A DNA stretch of 64,000 nucleotides, taken from NCBI RefSeq assembly GCF_023973825.1, contig NC_090127.1:62001-126000 (forward strand), given 5' to 3'. Shown here piece by piece: positions 53,103 through 64,000 of this stretch. The first letter of the stretch is position 1. The number at the start of each line of letters is the position of its first letter. The notes under the pieces were generated by a model. It saw only the letters and a list, made by a program, of their open reading frames with translations. It did not search any database and had not been told where the DNA came from. This DNA is from Plasmodium brasilianum (Eukaryota; Apicomplexa; Aconoidasida; Haemosporida; Plasmodiidae). The translations under genes were made by a program, and so were the position numbers.

Positions 53103-55325
53103 CAAATAAAAATTAGGAAATATCTAATTTATATTTTAATTAAAAGTGAAAAATTTTCAATATAAAAAACACTAATCAATATTAGCATACACTGAGAAAA
53201 GAAGAGAAGGAGAAGAGTTGGTGGGGTTTATATAATTTACTTGGAATTCATGTTACACAGGAAGTATATTTTTATAAAGCCATTGAAAATAAGAGTTATA
53301 ATAAAAAATGATGAAACTTATGGAAAAATTAAATGTGAATTGAGATCTAACAATACAGTATAAATAAATATCTCACTCCAAATGAAAAGTTTTTATGAGA
53401 AACTTTTTCCATATTTTATTGTATCGTAATAATAATGATAAATCATTAAATCTTGACATATTTTGAATCGACTGCTTTTCACTGTTATATTTTTATAATG
53501 AAGAAGTTGAAGTTTTTATTTTTCAAAATTTCTTATAATATTATTTTTTTATCCAAATAAAAAAAATATAGGCCTTTTTTTTTGTTTTATATTGAACTTA
53601 CGAAGAATATATTATGATTTGTAAAGAATAAGTTTTAAGCATATGTTGTGTTAACAATTATTATTTTCGTAAAAAAAGAAAAAAATATTGTATATATGTT
53701 ATTATTCTTAGAAGAGTTTTCTAGATATTCATAAGCCCCCCTAAAAATATTATTACAAATTAAATTGATTATCATATATAATTTTTTAAAGGTATTATAC
53801 TATTATTGAATATATTTAAGAATTCTTGGAGTTAGGAATAAGAATTTGATGATAGAACATTTTTCTTTATATGATATCTATAATTTTTCATTGCGTTTTA
53901 ATCATTTTTTTTCTTTTCTTTTTTTTTATTCTAAGCTTTAATTTTTATAATATGCTTATACTATTCCATATTGCTTAAATTTTAGTAATTTATATAATAT
54001 ATATATATAGTTTTATATATATCCGTTTCACTTATTTCATCCATTTCAGTGGATTTTTGCATTTTAAAAATTGTGTACGAATTTTATTATTTTGAATGAA
54101 TTCAATTTTAATCTTTGTTTTACTTTGTATTGTGAACTTTCAATTATATAGAAAACGTTTTATTAAATTATATATGATACAATTAAAGTGAATTAACAGA
54201 TTCTTCTAAGTTATAAAATTTTGCATATATATTATTGTTTTTTTGTGGTTAAAGAATAATAGGAACTTTTTAAATGATAATTCTACTAATTTATTTATAT
54301 TTGAATATATATTACCATTACTTGTACAACAATAAGAACAAAGTATTATTTTCCATATATACATTTAATAACCCTTTAATTACTAATTTTTTCCCCTAAA
54401 AAGGTAAATTTTACTTGATATCCTGAGGATTAGATCTTTTTTAATTTAGAAGAATTTTTAAACAAAATAATCTTTTTATTTAATATTTATTGAAATAATA
54501 ATAATTTAACTTTTAATAATTAGTTTGTTATTGCTTTTTTTACTATATATATATTTGGTTAAGTAAAAATTTACCAATAACTTCACACATGTTCTTTGAG
54601 GCCAAAAAAAAAGAAATAAATTATTTTTCGACTGTGATTTACTGAAAGCTTTCTAGATAATGATGTCATCCTTTTCTATCATCTTTATATTTCGGGCTTT
54701 TCACTTAAATCAGAAAAATGAATGTTCATGTTATTTATTAATTTACAATTTATCGAACATTCATATATACATTTTTGTTTCCTCTTTCTATTTCTATTAC
54801 CAAATTATTTTCATAATGTCTTATTTTCTTATATTTGTTTCTTGATATATAAGAAAAATACTTGGGAAGTACGTTATATCAAATGTAACCTCAGTGTATA
54901 TACTTTAAAAGGCATATTTACTGTTCCTTAAAAATGACAAAATTTTAAGACAGCGCACATTGTTGATGAGCTTATTTTATATTTTAAAAAGTATTCGAAG
55001 AACCATATCATTATTTAAATTGGAATTTTAGTCTAAAAATTGTTGCAAGGCTTAAACGATTTTTTTCGTACGCATATTTAAATTTAATAACTTTATTTTT
55101 ATTAAGCTCTTATGTGCACTAAATTACTATAATTTAAAAGGGTATTAAATAAATATCAATTTCAGTAATTACGAATAAAAATTATAAAATAAGAATGTTC
55201 CATGAATAAATTTAAGTATACAACTGTTTCTTCAATTGAAATGCATTAAATACACAATATAAAACAATTTAAAGGATATAAAAACAATAAATATATTAGT
55301 ACTATTCATTAGTTACATCAACATT
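53103..55325. other. AT-rich intergenic region
   Basis: About 2.2 kb without a supportable gene. Overlapping plus-strand frames at 54660-54931 are Phe/Ile/Tyr-rich and have no splice or domain support. The first few hundred bases are probably the 3' UTR of the preceding gene. Confidence 0.55.
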
Positions 55326-55822
55326 ATGGGGAAAAAATTGCTATGAGTACTTCTTAACCTTTTATTTGTTTACATTGGTAACGTAATTTATATATTTATC
55401 CACAAGTAAATACATGTATAGATATTTATAGTTTTTCTGCATAATTTTATATTTTCGTAAGTTCAAAATTTTTTCATATTTCTTAATTTATTTTATTTTT
55501 TATGTTTCATATTAATATAAACCCAAGTTATGAAGAATATATTTTGGATGACATAAAATAATTTACAAAATTAAACTTTTTAACAGAGGCATTCAAATAC
55601 TAAAGTCAGCAAAAATTTCAAGTTCCAAATTTTCATTTAAGAAAAAGAATAATAACGAAATATATAAAATAGATAAAATAAATAATAAAAATACAAAAGT
55701 ATCGTATTCATGCATAAATGCAATATTTGGGTACATGGAATATCCTACTATTAGTAAAAACTTATTACGCGATATTTATATGAAAAAAATAAATCCATAT
55801 ATTTTTAATTCATTTAGTTAAT
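55326..55822 (+). pseudogene. Possible two-exon secreted-protein remnant upstream of the RBP locus
   Basis: An ATG at 55326 begins a signal-like stretch with a TGA as its seventh codon, followed by LLNLLFVYI and a GTAACG donor at 55378. About 205 bases later, after TTTTTAACAG(AG), an open stretch of nearly 80 codons runs to TAA at 55820-55822. It includes KSAKISSSKFSFKKKN and MEYPTISKNLLRD. The exon sizes match the exported-gene plan, but the phase requires the less usual acceptor AGAG and no PEXEL is seen. It may instead be an older 5' piece of the neighbouring RBP pseudogene. Confidence 0.35.
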
Positions 55823-55888
55823 AATAAGGAAAATATGCATAATAAATATGATAATATATCAAAATATAAAATTCAAAATGAAGAAACC

Positions 55889-58800
55889 ATGACTAAATAT
55901 AAATTTTTTTTGTTTTGTATTTTTATTATAATGTTAAATATGATAAACCTAATTCAATCTTTTCCATCTAATTAGATTATAATTATCTTCAATTTTTATT
56001 CACAATTTAGAAGTTCGTTCTAAAGGATACTATTACTTTCATATAAAGATATGCATACACCTCCATATTTTGAGGAACTTTCGGATGAATTACAAACATT
56101 TATGAATAATTGCTTGAATAACAAAAATGTGTTAAATAAATAACATATGAAATGAAATTTTATAAAAATTTAACTGGAGATAACAAAGTATACAATGAAA
56201 AATTATATAAATGAACTGAACACAAAAAAAAATTGTACTAACGAATGTATATTAAAAAATGAAAAAATTAATAAAATATATATACTTCATATTAATAGTA
56301 AAATCATTTATACTAAAAGTGAAGAAAAATTATATTTAACAGAATGAAATTTTGTACCCAAGGTATATATACTGAAAATAAAATTTAAATACGTGTATAT
56401 ATTTAATAATAATATATAAGTTAAAATAGATGAAATTAAAGGCTCATTTACTTTCAACAACTGTTTTAGAAAAAAAATATATTTCGATAAAATTTTATTA
56501 AATTCTAATGAAATTTATATAGACGCAATTGAATATATATATTCATTGAAACTATTTCATGCACGTATAAAAAAAGTAGAATAGATATAGTATTTCCCAT
56601 TAATAGTAGTATAATTATGCAGCTAAAAAATTAAGAGATATGTAAAAAAAAAAGGAGTAAAACGGTTATATAAATAAAAATAGTATTGTACATAATTGGA
56701 ATGAATAAATTAGTGTATCATTCTATATTTAAATTTATTAATTGAATGAATCAGTTAAATCAACGTATGAGTATAAAATAAACACCTAGAATGACACCTT
56801 TAGTATTCTTAAAGAAATTTTGAAACAAAAAGTATGTTCAGAATCTAATTTCACATTTGATGAAGCAGAGTATTATAAAAATTTTAAGCATTTAGAAAAA
56901 ATAATACATTACACAAAATATCCTCTAAAAATAACGAAAAATTTGACAATTTTTTAATAAATAATAGTTTAAACGTTAATACTAATAAAATATAAATTCT
57001 ACGGAAGTTTTTCTTACACAAGAAGGATAGAAGAATGAGATATAATAGCAAATTTTAGTTAATAACTCAAACATAAGGCAAAAAAATATAATAAAAATCG
57101 AAATTTTATTATGTAGAACTAAATAAAATTGCAAACAGTACTGATAACATAACAAAAGCTGAACTATTAATAGATATAATAACTCTAATTAATGAAGATG
57201 AAAAAAAAAAGTATGCATTATGAATGTAATATATTTGACGATCGTTACGTAGAATTTCTTAAATTAAAAGATATAATGAAAAAAATGATTTTAGAATTTA
57301 AAGATAACTTCGCCACTATACATATGTCAAATATGTTTTCTGTTGTAGATAGATACAAAGTCGAAAAAAAAATCACTTGTAGAAGTTATTAAAAGAGTAC
57401 ATCAGAAAATGATTTATTCCTTCAATAAATATGCATAAGATTAAGGTGATCTCTTCAAAAAAAATGGAGGAATACAAAAAAGATTAATTGTTTATGTATA
57501 TTTATAAATAGAGTATATCACTGAAGGGAAACCTCTACTTCATTACTACATGTTATCAGGTACTTATACACCAAAGGATAAAAGAAAATAATCTGTATAT
57601 TTTTTTACAGACATAAGGATACACATACTAAAAGAAAGAACTAAATAAATGATAGAAATTTAAATATAAAAAATGAGAAAAGAACAAATTTAAATAACTA
57701 CGTAACATCCTACCATATTTTAGAAAGGCAGTTTTAATAAAGTTGAAAATAGTGATGATGTTAAGAATAAATAAGGCTTTTATAAAAAAAATGTGCATTA
57801 AATGATATAAATAACATATTTCCTACATATAAGGAAATCTATAAAAGTAAAACCAAAAAAAATTGATAATACAATAAAAGCAGTTGAATCAACATATAAA
57901 AATATAATATTGCATAAAAGTTTAAATGTTGTTATAAATAAATTTGAAAATAATCAAACATGAAATTATAATTTTCAATGAAAAAAATTGATTAATTAAA
58001 GGACAAAATAAAAGGTGAATTTGCTTCCACTCAAGAAGATTCTTATAAACTAATTTCATACATTTACATTGAAATTATAAAATATATGTATAATCCTAAT
58101 AAAGTGGAAATTTTGGAAATAGAGAAAAAAAAAAAAAAAAGATATTTTAAGATCGCTACATTGAATGAAAGAAGAATTAAATTCTAATCAAATGAATTCA
58201 AATGATGTTATAGTTATAAAAGTACAAAAGTGAAAAAAAAAAATGAATATATTAAAACAAAATATTAAAGATACTATAAATTAAATCGAACACAAATAGT
58301 TTCCGTTGAATGAAAATGAAGTTGAGTCTACTGAATAACATAATAAAGGCTTGGATGAAAGTTCGCTTTGTAGTAATTTACTTGAAACGAAAGAAGTAAT
58401 AAAGACCTTCTATTAAGATATAACAAATATACTTCATGATTTAGAAGTAATCTGGATAAATTTCAATAATTAGGTAAAAAAATGTAGAAAAAGTTGAACT
58501 AAAAGATGCGATAAAAACAACTGAGGAAATTTTTAAAGAATTAAGTAACGAAAAGAGAAAAATCATAAAAATTATGTCAGGTATTAATTCACTAGAAAAA
58601 AAAAATTAGAGAAATAATAGAAAAATCAAAGAATTCAATAGATAAAATATTATCTATTCTGAACATCTACACGCTTGTTAAAGCTTCTCAGAAACGTGAG
58701 TAGAATTAAAAAAATATTCCTGAAAGTCATCTTTAAAATTAAAGGAAAAAGAAAATACCATTAGTTCATGTAAATGAAGTAATAGAAAGTTTAAAAGAAA

Positions 58801-60537
58801 AAAAAAAAAAACTTTATGTTTATAAGCAAAAAACGAAACTACACATTGTTCATGTGCACAAGGAGTTAAACGATATTATAAACACAAGAAAACTAATAAT
58901 AACATTTAATTATAATGTGTCATCATCGAACTTTTAAGAAACGCAAATGAAGGTAATATGTAGAACTAATAATATATGAATTTGGAAAATCGGAAGAAGC
59001 AATTAATCAAGTAAAAATAAATTATAAGAAGGCAGAATAATTGCAAAAAAAGAAATAATATAGTTTTATATTAATGTAAGTAATAAAATAAATGACATGG
59101 AGAAAATAAAATATAAAATTTTGAATGAAAAACAATACGTTAGTAAATATTCAAATGATTCTGAAATACATATGAACGAATGTAAATTCTATTTTAATAA
59201 TAAATATATAGGAAAAATAATAATTGAATATTTTAAGAATAACATTAAACATGCAAAAAGAATAATATAAGAATATAAATTAAAACTTAGTGAAATATGA
59301 AAAATGATAGAACCTATTTAAATAGAGCTTCTAGTTAAGCAAAAAAAAAAAAAAAAATACAAATAACTTTGAATTAATTATATAGTTCAAAAGGTAAAAT
59401 AAATAAACTTTTAAATTAATCTCCAATTAAAGTAAAAGGATAATGTAAAAAAATAAAAATATAATAAAAAAAAAAAAAACACAAAAAACGATGGATCAAG
59501 ATAACCTTGACATTTCTAATATTAAAAAATGGTTTTATGAGTAAGAAGAAAAAGAAAGTGGGTTGAAACAACCAGTAAAAATAGAGAAAATTAAAAATGA
59601 TAAATTTAGTGAAAGTGTCTTTTTATACTTTTAATCTGGTTCAAAACAACATAAAACAATCAAATATTTTTCTAATAATAATACAACATCATAAAGAAAG
59701 CGATATGGCATCAATTATTAACAGCTAATAATTTGGTGAAATTAATTTCATCTATAGTTAATATGAAAGATTTCTCAAAACAACCAAAAATAATATGTAA
59801 CAATTCTAACATATATTTAAATGTTGAGAGCTAACAAAGAAACGTAAAAAATGTAAAAATTTATTCAGAAAATGAAATGATGGAAGCAAACTGTACCTTT
59901 GATAATATTACTAATGAAGGAGAAGAATTGGAAAAAAGTATAAATAATAATATGAACCATAGTATTTAAAAAATATAAAAACAAATTTAATGGGGAAATT
60001 AATACCGTTAGCGTAATAATAAATAAAATATGTTTCATAATAAATATAAGTTCATTTTTAGTAAATTTAAACCAAGTGATTACTACGCAGAGGATAATAT
60101 AAAATATTACGATATTAAAAGGAAGCAAAATTGTAATAAATATGTAAAGTCATATAAATTAATAAAAACATGTGATATACAGGTTTCATATACATTCACA
60201 ACATACAGAGAAGGAAAAGATTTAAAGTAAAAAGAACTAGTAGAAAAAAATTATAAAGCCTAAGGAAAATAGAATATTATAAAATACCAACTGAGTAATA
60301 TTAAGAAAAATGAAACTATAAAATTGTTATATGTGATAAAACAAAATTTGAATAAAGAAAATGAAAAGATTACAAAGGGACTTTCAATAGTGAGACAGCA
60401 TTTAAGGTACTATTAAGGATAAATCTAATTCCATAAAAAATATATATGACTTAAATAGAGATTCCAATATTTTACTTAAAGTAGAAGACGTTGAAAGAAT
60501 TAAAAAAAACATAGCATGTATCATTGAGAAATGAAAA

Positions 60538-60585
<48 letters not shown>

Positions 60586-63478
60586 AATATGATTAAGATA
60601 ATAAATTATTTTTTAAAATATAAAATAAAACACAATTCGGAAAAGTTCCGAATTTTTCCCCAGTATTAATGTTAAACAAAGAAACAGAAATTCTTAGCAT
60701 GAAAAAGTATGTGCATTGTTTTCTTCATAAATATGGATATATTCAGGTGACATTTATATCTTAAAAAAAAAAGAATGAAAATGAAAGGCTTGTTATATAA
60801 GCTAAAAACAGTCAAGAAGGAAATGTACACAGGAATGAGCTTCAACAAAAAATTTATGTAAAGGAAAAATGAAACCTTTTTTTCAAATAAAATAAAAAAT
60901 TAACGAAATGAATTAAAAGTAATTAAAAAAACAAAATATTGTATTATTATAAATATTATGATTATATTTTTTAGAAAGTGTTGATGAATATGAAAATTCT
61001 AAAAATAAGACTCAGATATTTTAGGAAAAGAACACTGCAATGGTGAAGCAGTTCAATCTCTAAAAGATTTAAAAAATAATATTAAGAAATTCAGAGAAAT
61101 ATTAAATAATATTCAAAATTCGATTAAACTCTTTAAGCGAAATCATTTGGTAATTTTAATATTATATATGCCAAAAGGTTAAACAAATTTCTGAAAAATA
61201 TATACCATAGATAAGAAGATTACGAAAATTGGTTCAATTTTTGATGGATTATTAGAGGTAGAAAAAAAGTGTCACATAAATATATAGATATAGATATATA
61301 TACTTTTATTTATTAGCGGATCATATAATACTAAAACGTCAAAAAGTATTAATGCAAATTCGAAAACTAGAAGAATACATTTGAAAAATATTCTATCTAT
61401 CCGTATTCAAGATAGATACGCATCTATGAATAATTATAATTCCAAATTAATTATATTATATGAGAAACTCATATTAATAGTGATTTATAGATCAACATGA
61501 AAAATTATAATCAATACTCAATAAATATTAATGTACATGGAATAAAAAAAAAAAAAGGAAAAAGCATTAGAAACAATAACAAATATATAAAACAAAGTAT
61601 ATAAAGTATATGATTTAGATCAGCAAACAAATGTAAACATTGTAAAGAAAAGCATAAAGGTTATTATAACAATATATAAAATATTGGACAAAGAAAAAAT
61701 AGTAGTTATAATTTATAGAAATATGTTAAATTTCAAATTAAAATAGATACATGAGGGCCATAATATTTTTAATAGTATAGTTAATTTCTACATAAACATT
61801 ATGGGTGGATCTAACAGAAGAAGCATATTAAAAAGAGAAGTAACGCTAAAATATTAAAAATGTTATAATCGCCAAAAGGAATAAATTAAATGAAGTTGGA
61901 GATACAAATACTCTAGAATCTTAAAATGCTATTAATGATATGTATAATGTAGCATCGACTACGAAATAATAAACATTAACCAATTAGTTACTGATATAGC
62001 AACATATGATAATTGTTATAATAGAGAAAAAATAATGAGAGCAAATGTCCTATTTAAATCAGTAGGATAGACCTTTTCTTGACGAACTTAGAAATATTTT
62101 AAAAAATAGAATGACTATAATTTGATAGATGAACGAAGATATAAAATAAATAATGTAACTAATTCCCCTAAGTGCAATTAAAAAGAAATTAAATGAACGA
62201 AAAAAAGTTTATCAGAAAATATTAAATGGTACAAAACAAAAGGATGATACATTTCTTAACATTTTCCGAAGAACACAGGGTAATAATAAATCTACTGCAA
62301 ATATAACTAGTTTAAAAAAAATATATTTAAAAAAATTAACTGAACAGGATATAATAGAACAAATAAAAAAAAAAAAAATGGAAAAAATTAGCGCTAATTA
62401 TAAACGAAAAAGAACTACAAGAAGAAATTCATAAATTATTAACGGGGTTATCTACGAATGTAGAAAGAATATAAGAGGAAACATAAAATATTATGTAATA
62501 GATATCTTGCAGAGATGGATTAAGAGGTAACTGATATTATTATTGAGAATTCAGCGTTAACGTATTCGAAGATAAAATAATTTACTACAAGGAATAAGGG
62601 TAAAAGGTAAAGTAATAGAAGTATTTTATAATTTTTTAAAAGTTAATAGTAGTTCCATAAATTATAGATTGGAAAAAGCTAGTATAAATGATGTAACGAA
62701 ATTGCAAAATTAAGTGATATACTTAAAAAAGCCGATAATTTAATAGATAATAAAAATAAATAATTGAACTACAAGTTCAGAAATCAAACAAAGCAAACAA
62801 AATATTAGATGGTAACAGAAAATAATGATAATGAATTTATTCTTAAAATTGTGGACGAACCACAGAAAAATGAGTGAAGATACTAATCTTGGACAAAGCT
62901 GCGTATGCGATGATGCCAGTATTCCTACTACCAAAATAACTAACAGTGCTCTTACCTAATCAGAGGACGTGGTAAACAAATTAGAAGACAACAATTACCT
63001 TACATAAAACCATGTTCATACAAGTTCAAAAATATGAAAATATTGATAATAGTTTAAAAGAAGCAAAACAAATTAAGTATATTGAAAAATATATTATTAG
63101 AATTATGTATGTTCACATTAATAGTAATTTAAACATTTCTAATCAACATTAAATACAGAAACTGATTTATTAACTTGAAAAAGAAAAATAGGAAATTCCA
63201 AATGTTTATAAATAACGTACATCAATTATACATAATGAGAATAATAAGTCACACAGTAATGATGGTTATTAGAATGTTAAATGTACAAGAAGAGTATTTA
63301 TTTATTGTGCACTTGTTCTAGTTTAGGTTTAATTGTCAAAAATAAAAACAGTGAGGAAGAAGTATATTATGCATGTGAAAATCAAGAACAATGGGTCAAT
63401 GAAGAAATCACGTATTTCACTAATAAAGAACAGGCTGTTGATTTGTCTTTTATAACGAGGATGCTGAATAAATATTAA
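55889..63478 (+). pseudogene. Reticulocyte-binding-protein-like pseudogene
   Basis: About 7.6 kb of plus-strand debris of one very long Lys/Glu/Asn/Ile-rich, coiled-coil-like protein. It starts with a signal peptide (MTKYKFFLFCIFIIMLNMI) that hits TAG at 55972, then an acceptor-like CACAATTTAG at about 56010. Coding-like segments follow in all three frames with dozens of stops and shifts, for example PPYFEELSDELQTF near 56060 and the open pieces at 57192-57392 and 60030-60230. The 3' end keeps a membrane segment (VFIYCALVL, shifted mid-span near 63310) and an acidic cytoplasmic tail (KNKNSEEEVYY) ending in TAA at 63476-63478. Signal exon, intron, about 2,500 residues, one C-terminal span and short tail are the RBP/Rh layout. 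These ligands bind red-cell receptors during invasion. The gene is non-functional. The RBP assignment rests on architecture, composition and neighbourhood, not alignment. Confidence 0.72.
60533..60583. repeat. Poly-A plus (TA)n tract inside the RBP pseudogene
   Basis: An A run of more than 20 bases followed by a TA run interrupts coding-like sequence of the pseudogene. Such expansion inside a former reading frame indicates long-standing loss of selection. Confidence 0.9.
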
Positions 63479-63484
63479 GTAAAT

Positions 63485-63532
<48 letters not shown>

Positions 63533-64000
63533 TTATGTGCATATTACATTTTCAGTCTCAAAAAATTTTAAACTTTTATGTTTAAAAAATTGTCAAGATC
63601 TGTTTAATATTATGGGCATTTACCAAGAAAAGGTACATTAATTTTATAAAATTATTCTTAGAATGTAGTAGGTATGAAAAACTCATATACTTATTTTATT
63701 ATATACGAAATTTCAAAGAAATGGCACAGTTAAAAAAAATAAATGAATTTATGTATAAAATAATTTTTCTGAGAACAGTGAACTTTAAATGCATATTTGT
63801 TGGATATGTAAATATATAAATGTCCTCTTTTCACCTATTCTAAGTTTATAAATTTTATTAAAAGTTAAAGTATATTACTTTATTCAATAAATTTTGTAGA
63901 TAAATTCCTTTGCAAAGGAGCTAGTAACAAATACAGAACTTGTAAGAAGATTTTAATGCATCTACCTATTTTTGCTATATACTTTTTTGTTAATTTTTTT
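63479..64000. other. AT-rich sequence downstream of the RBP pseudogene
   Basis: Starts with a (TA)n run at about 63486-63523 immediately after the pseudogene stop. The remaining 480 bases show no gene. Confidence 0.6.

Noticed and set aside
59865..60128. 87-codon hydrophobic minus-strand frame
   Set aside because: It lies antisense to the RBP-like debris. Hydrophobic Ile/Phe runs are the complement of Lys/Asn-rich coding sequence.
1..64000. tRNA, rRNA, telomeric heptamer arrays, subtelomeric tandem repeats, CRISPR arrays, insertion sequences
   Set aside because: Scanned by eye on both strands. No cloverleaf-like GC-richer block, no GGGTT(T/C)A array and no direct-repeat array other than TA, CA and homopolymer tracts was found. 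A dedicated tRNA search could still find something missed.

Overview
This window is a subtelomeric segment of a Plasmodium (malaria parasite) chromosome. The DNA is extremely A+T rich, with long intergenic poly-A, poly-T and (TA)n tracts. Genes are split by short AT-rich introns, and most follow the subtelomeric plan: a short hydrophobic exon 1, a 100-210 nt intron, then an exon 2 starting just before a PEXEL export motif (RxLxE). A RhopH1/CLAG gene, a PHIST gene and a long decayed reticulocyte-binding-protein (RBP) locus fix the genus. There are no var or rif genes, and the composition with a degenerate RBP points to a P. malariae-like species. P. ovale is not excluded, and the species call is inference.

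Layout. At 1.2-2.2 kb (-) lies a two-exon PHIST exported protein, and at 7.5-8.3 kb (-) a small tryptophan-containing secreted or exported protein. At 14.6-16.2 kb (+) is a 466-residue exported-type protein ending in two membrane segments. At 20.5-25.8 kb (-) is a complete eight-exon RhopH1/CLAG gene, the best recognised gene here. From 27.5 to 31.2 kb there are degraded coding remnants, mostly on the minus strand. At 32.1-32.9 kb (-) is a PEXEL protein broken by a one-base frameshift. At 36.9-37.3 kb (+) is a 92-residue single-span membrane protein, and at 41.5-42.4 kb (+) a PEXEL protein interrupted by one in-frame stop. Another minus-strand remnant lies at about 44.9-45.9 kb. At 48.2-49.1 kb (+) is an intact two-span PEXEL protein and at 52.1-53.1 kb (+) an intact PEXEL protein with a Gln-rich stretch. 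From 55.9 to 63.5 kb (+) is an RBP-like pseudogene with signal peptide, decayed body and C-terminal membrane segment plus tail.

Function. Most genes serve the host red cell: RhopH1/CLAG acts in nutrient uptake at the infected-cell membrane, the PEXEL proteins would be sent into the erythrocyte, and the RBP remnant belonged to the invasion machinery. The two-exon proteins at 14.6, 41.5 and 48.2 kb share a Trp-Asn motif at the start of exon 2 and look like one family. About three quarters of the window is intergenic. I saw no tRNA, rRNA, telomere repeat, CRISPR array or mobile element. Exon boundaries were found by eye from GT/AG sites and frame continuity.
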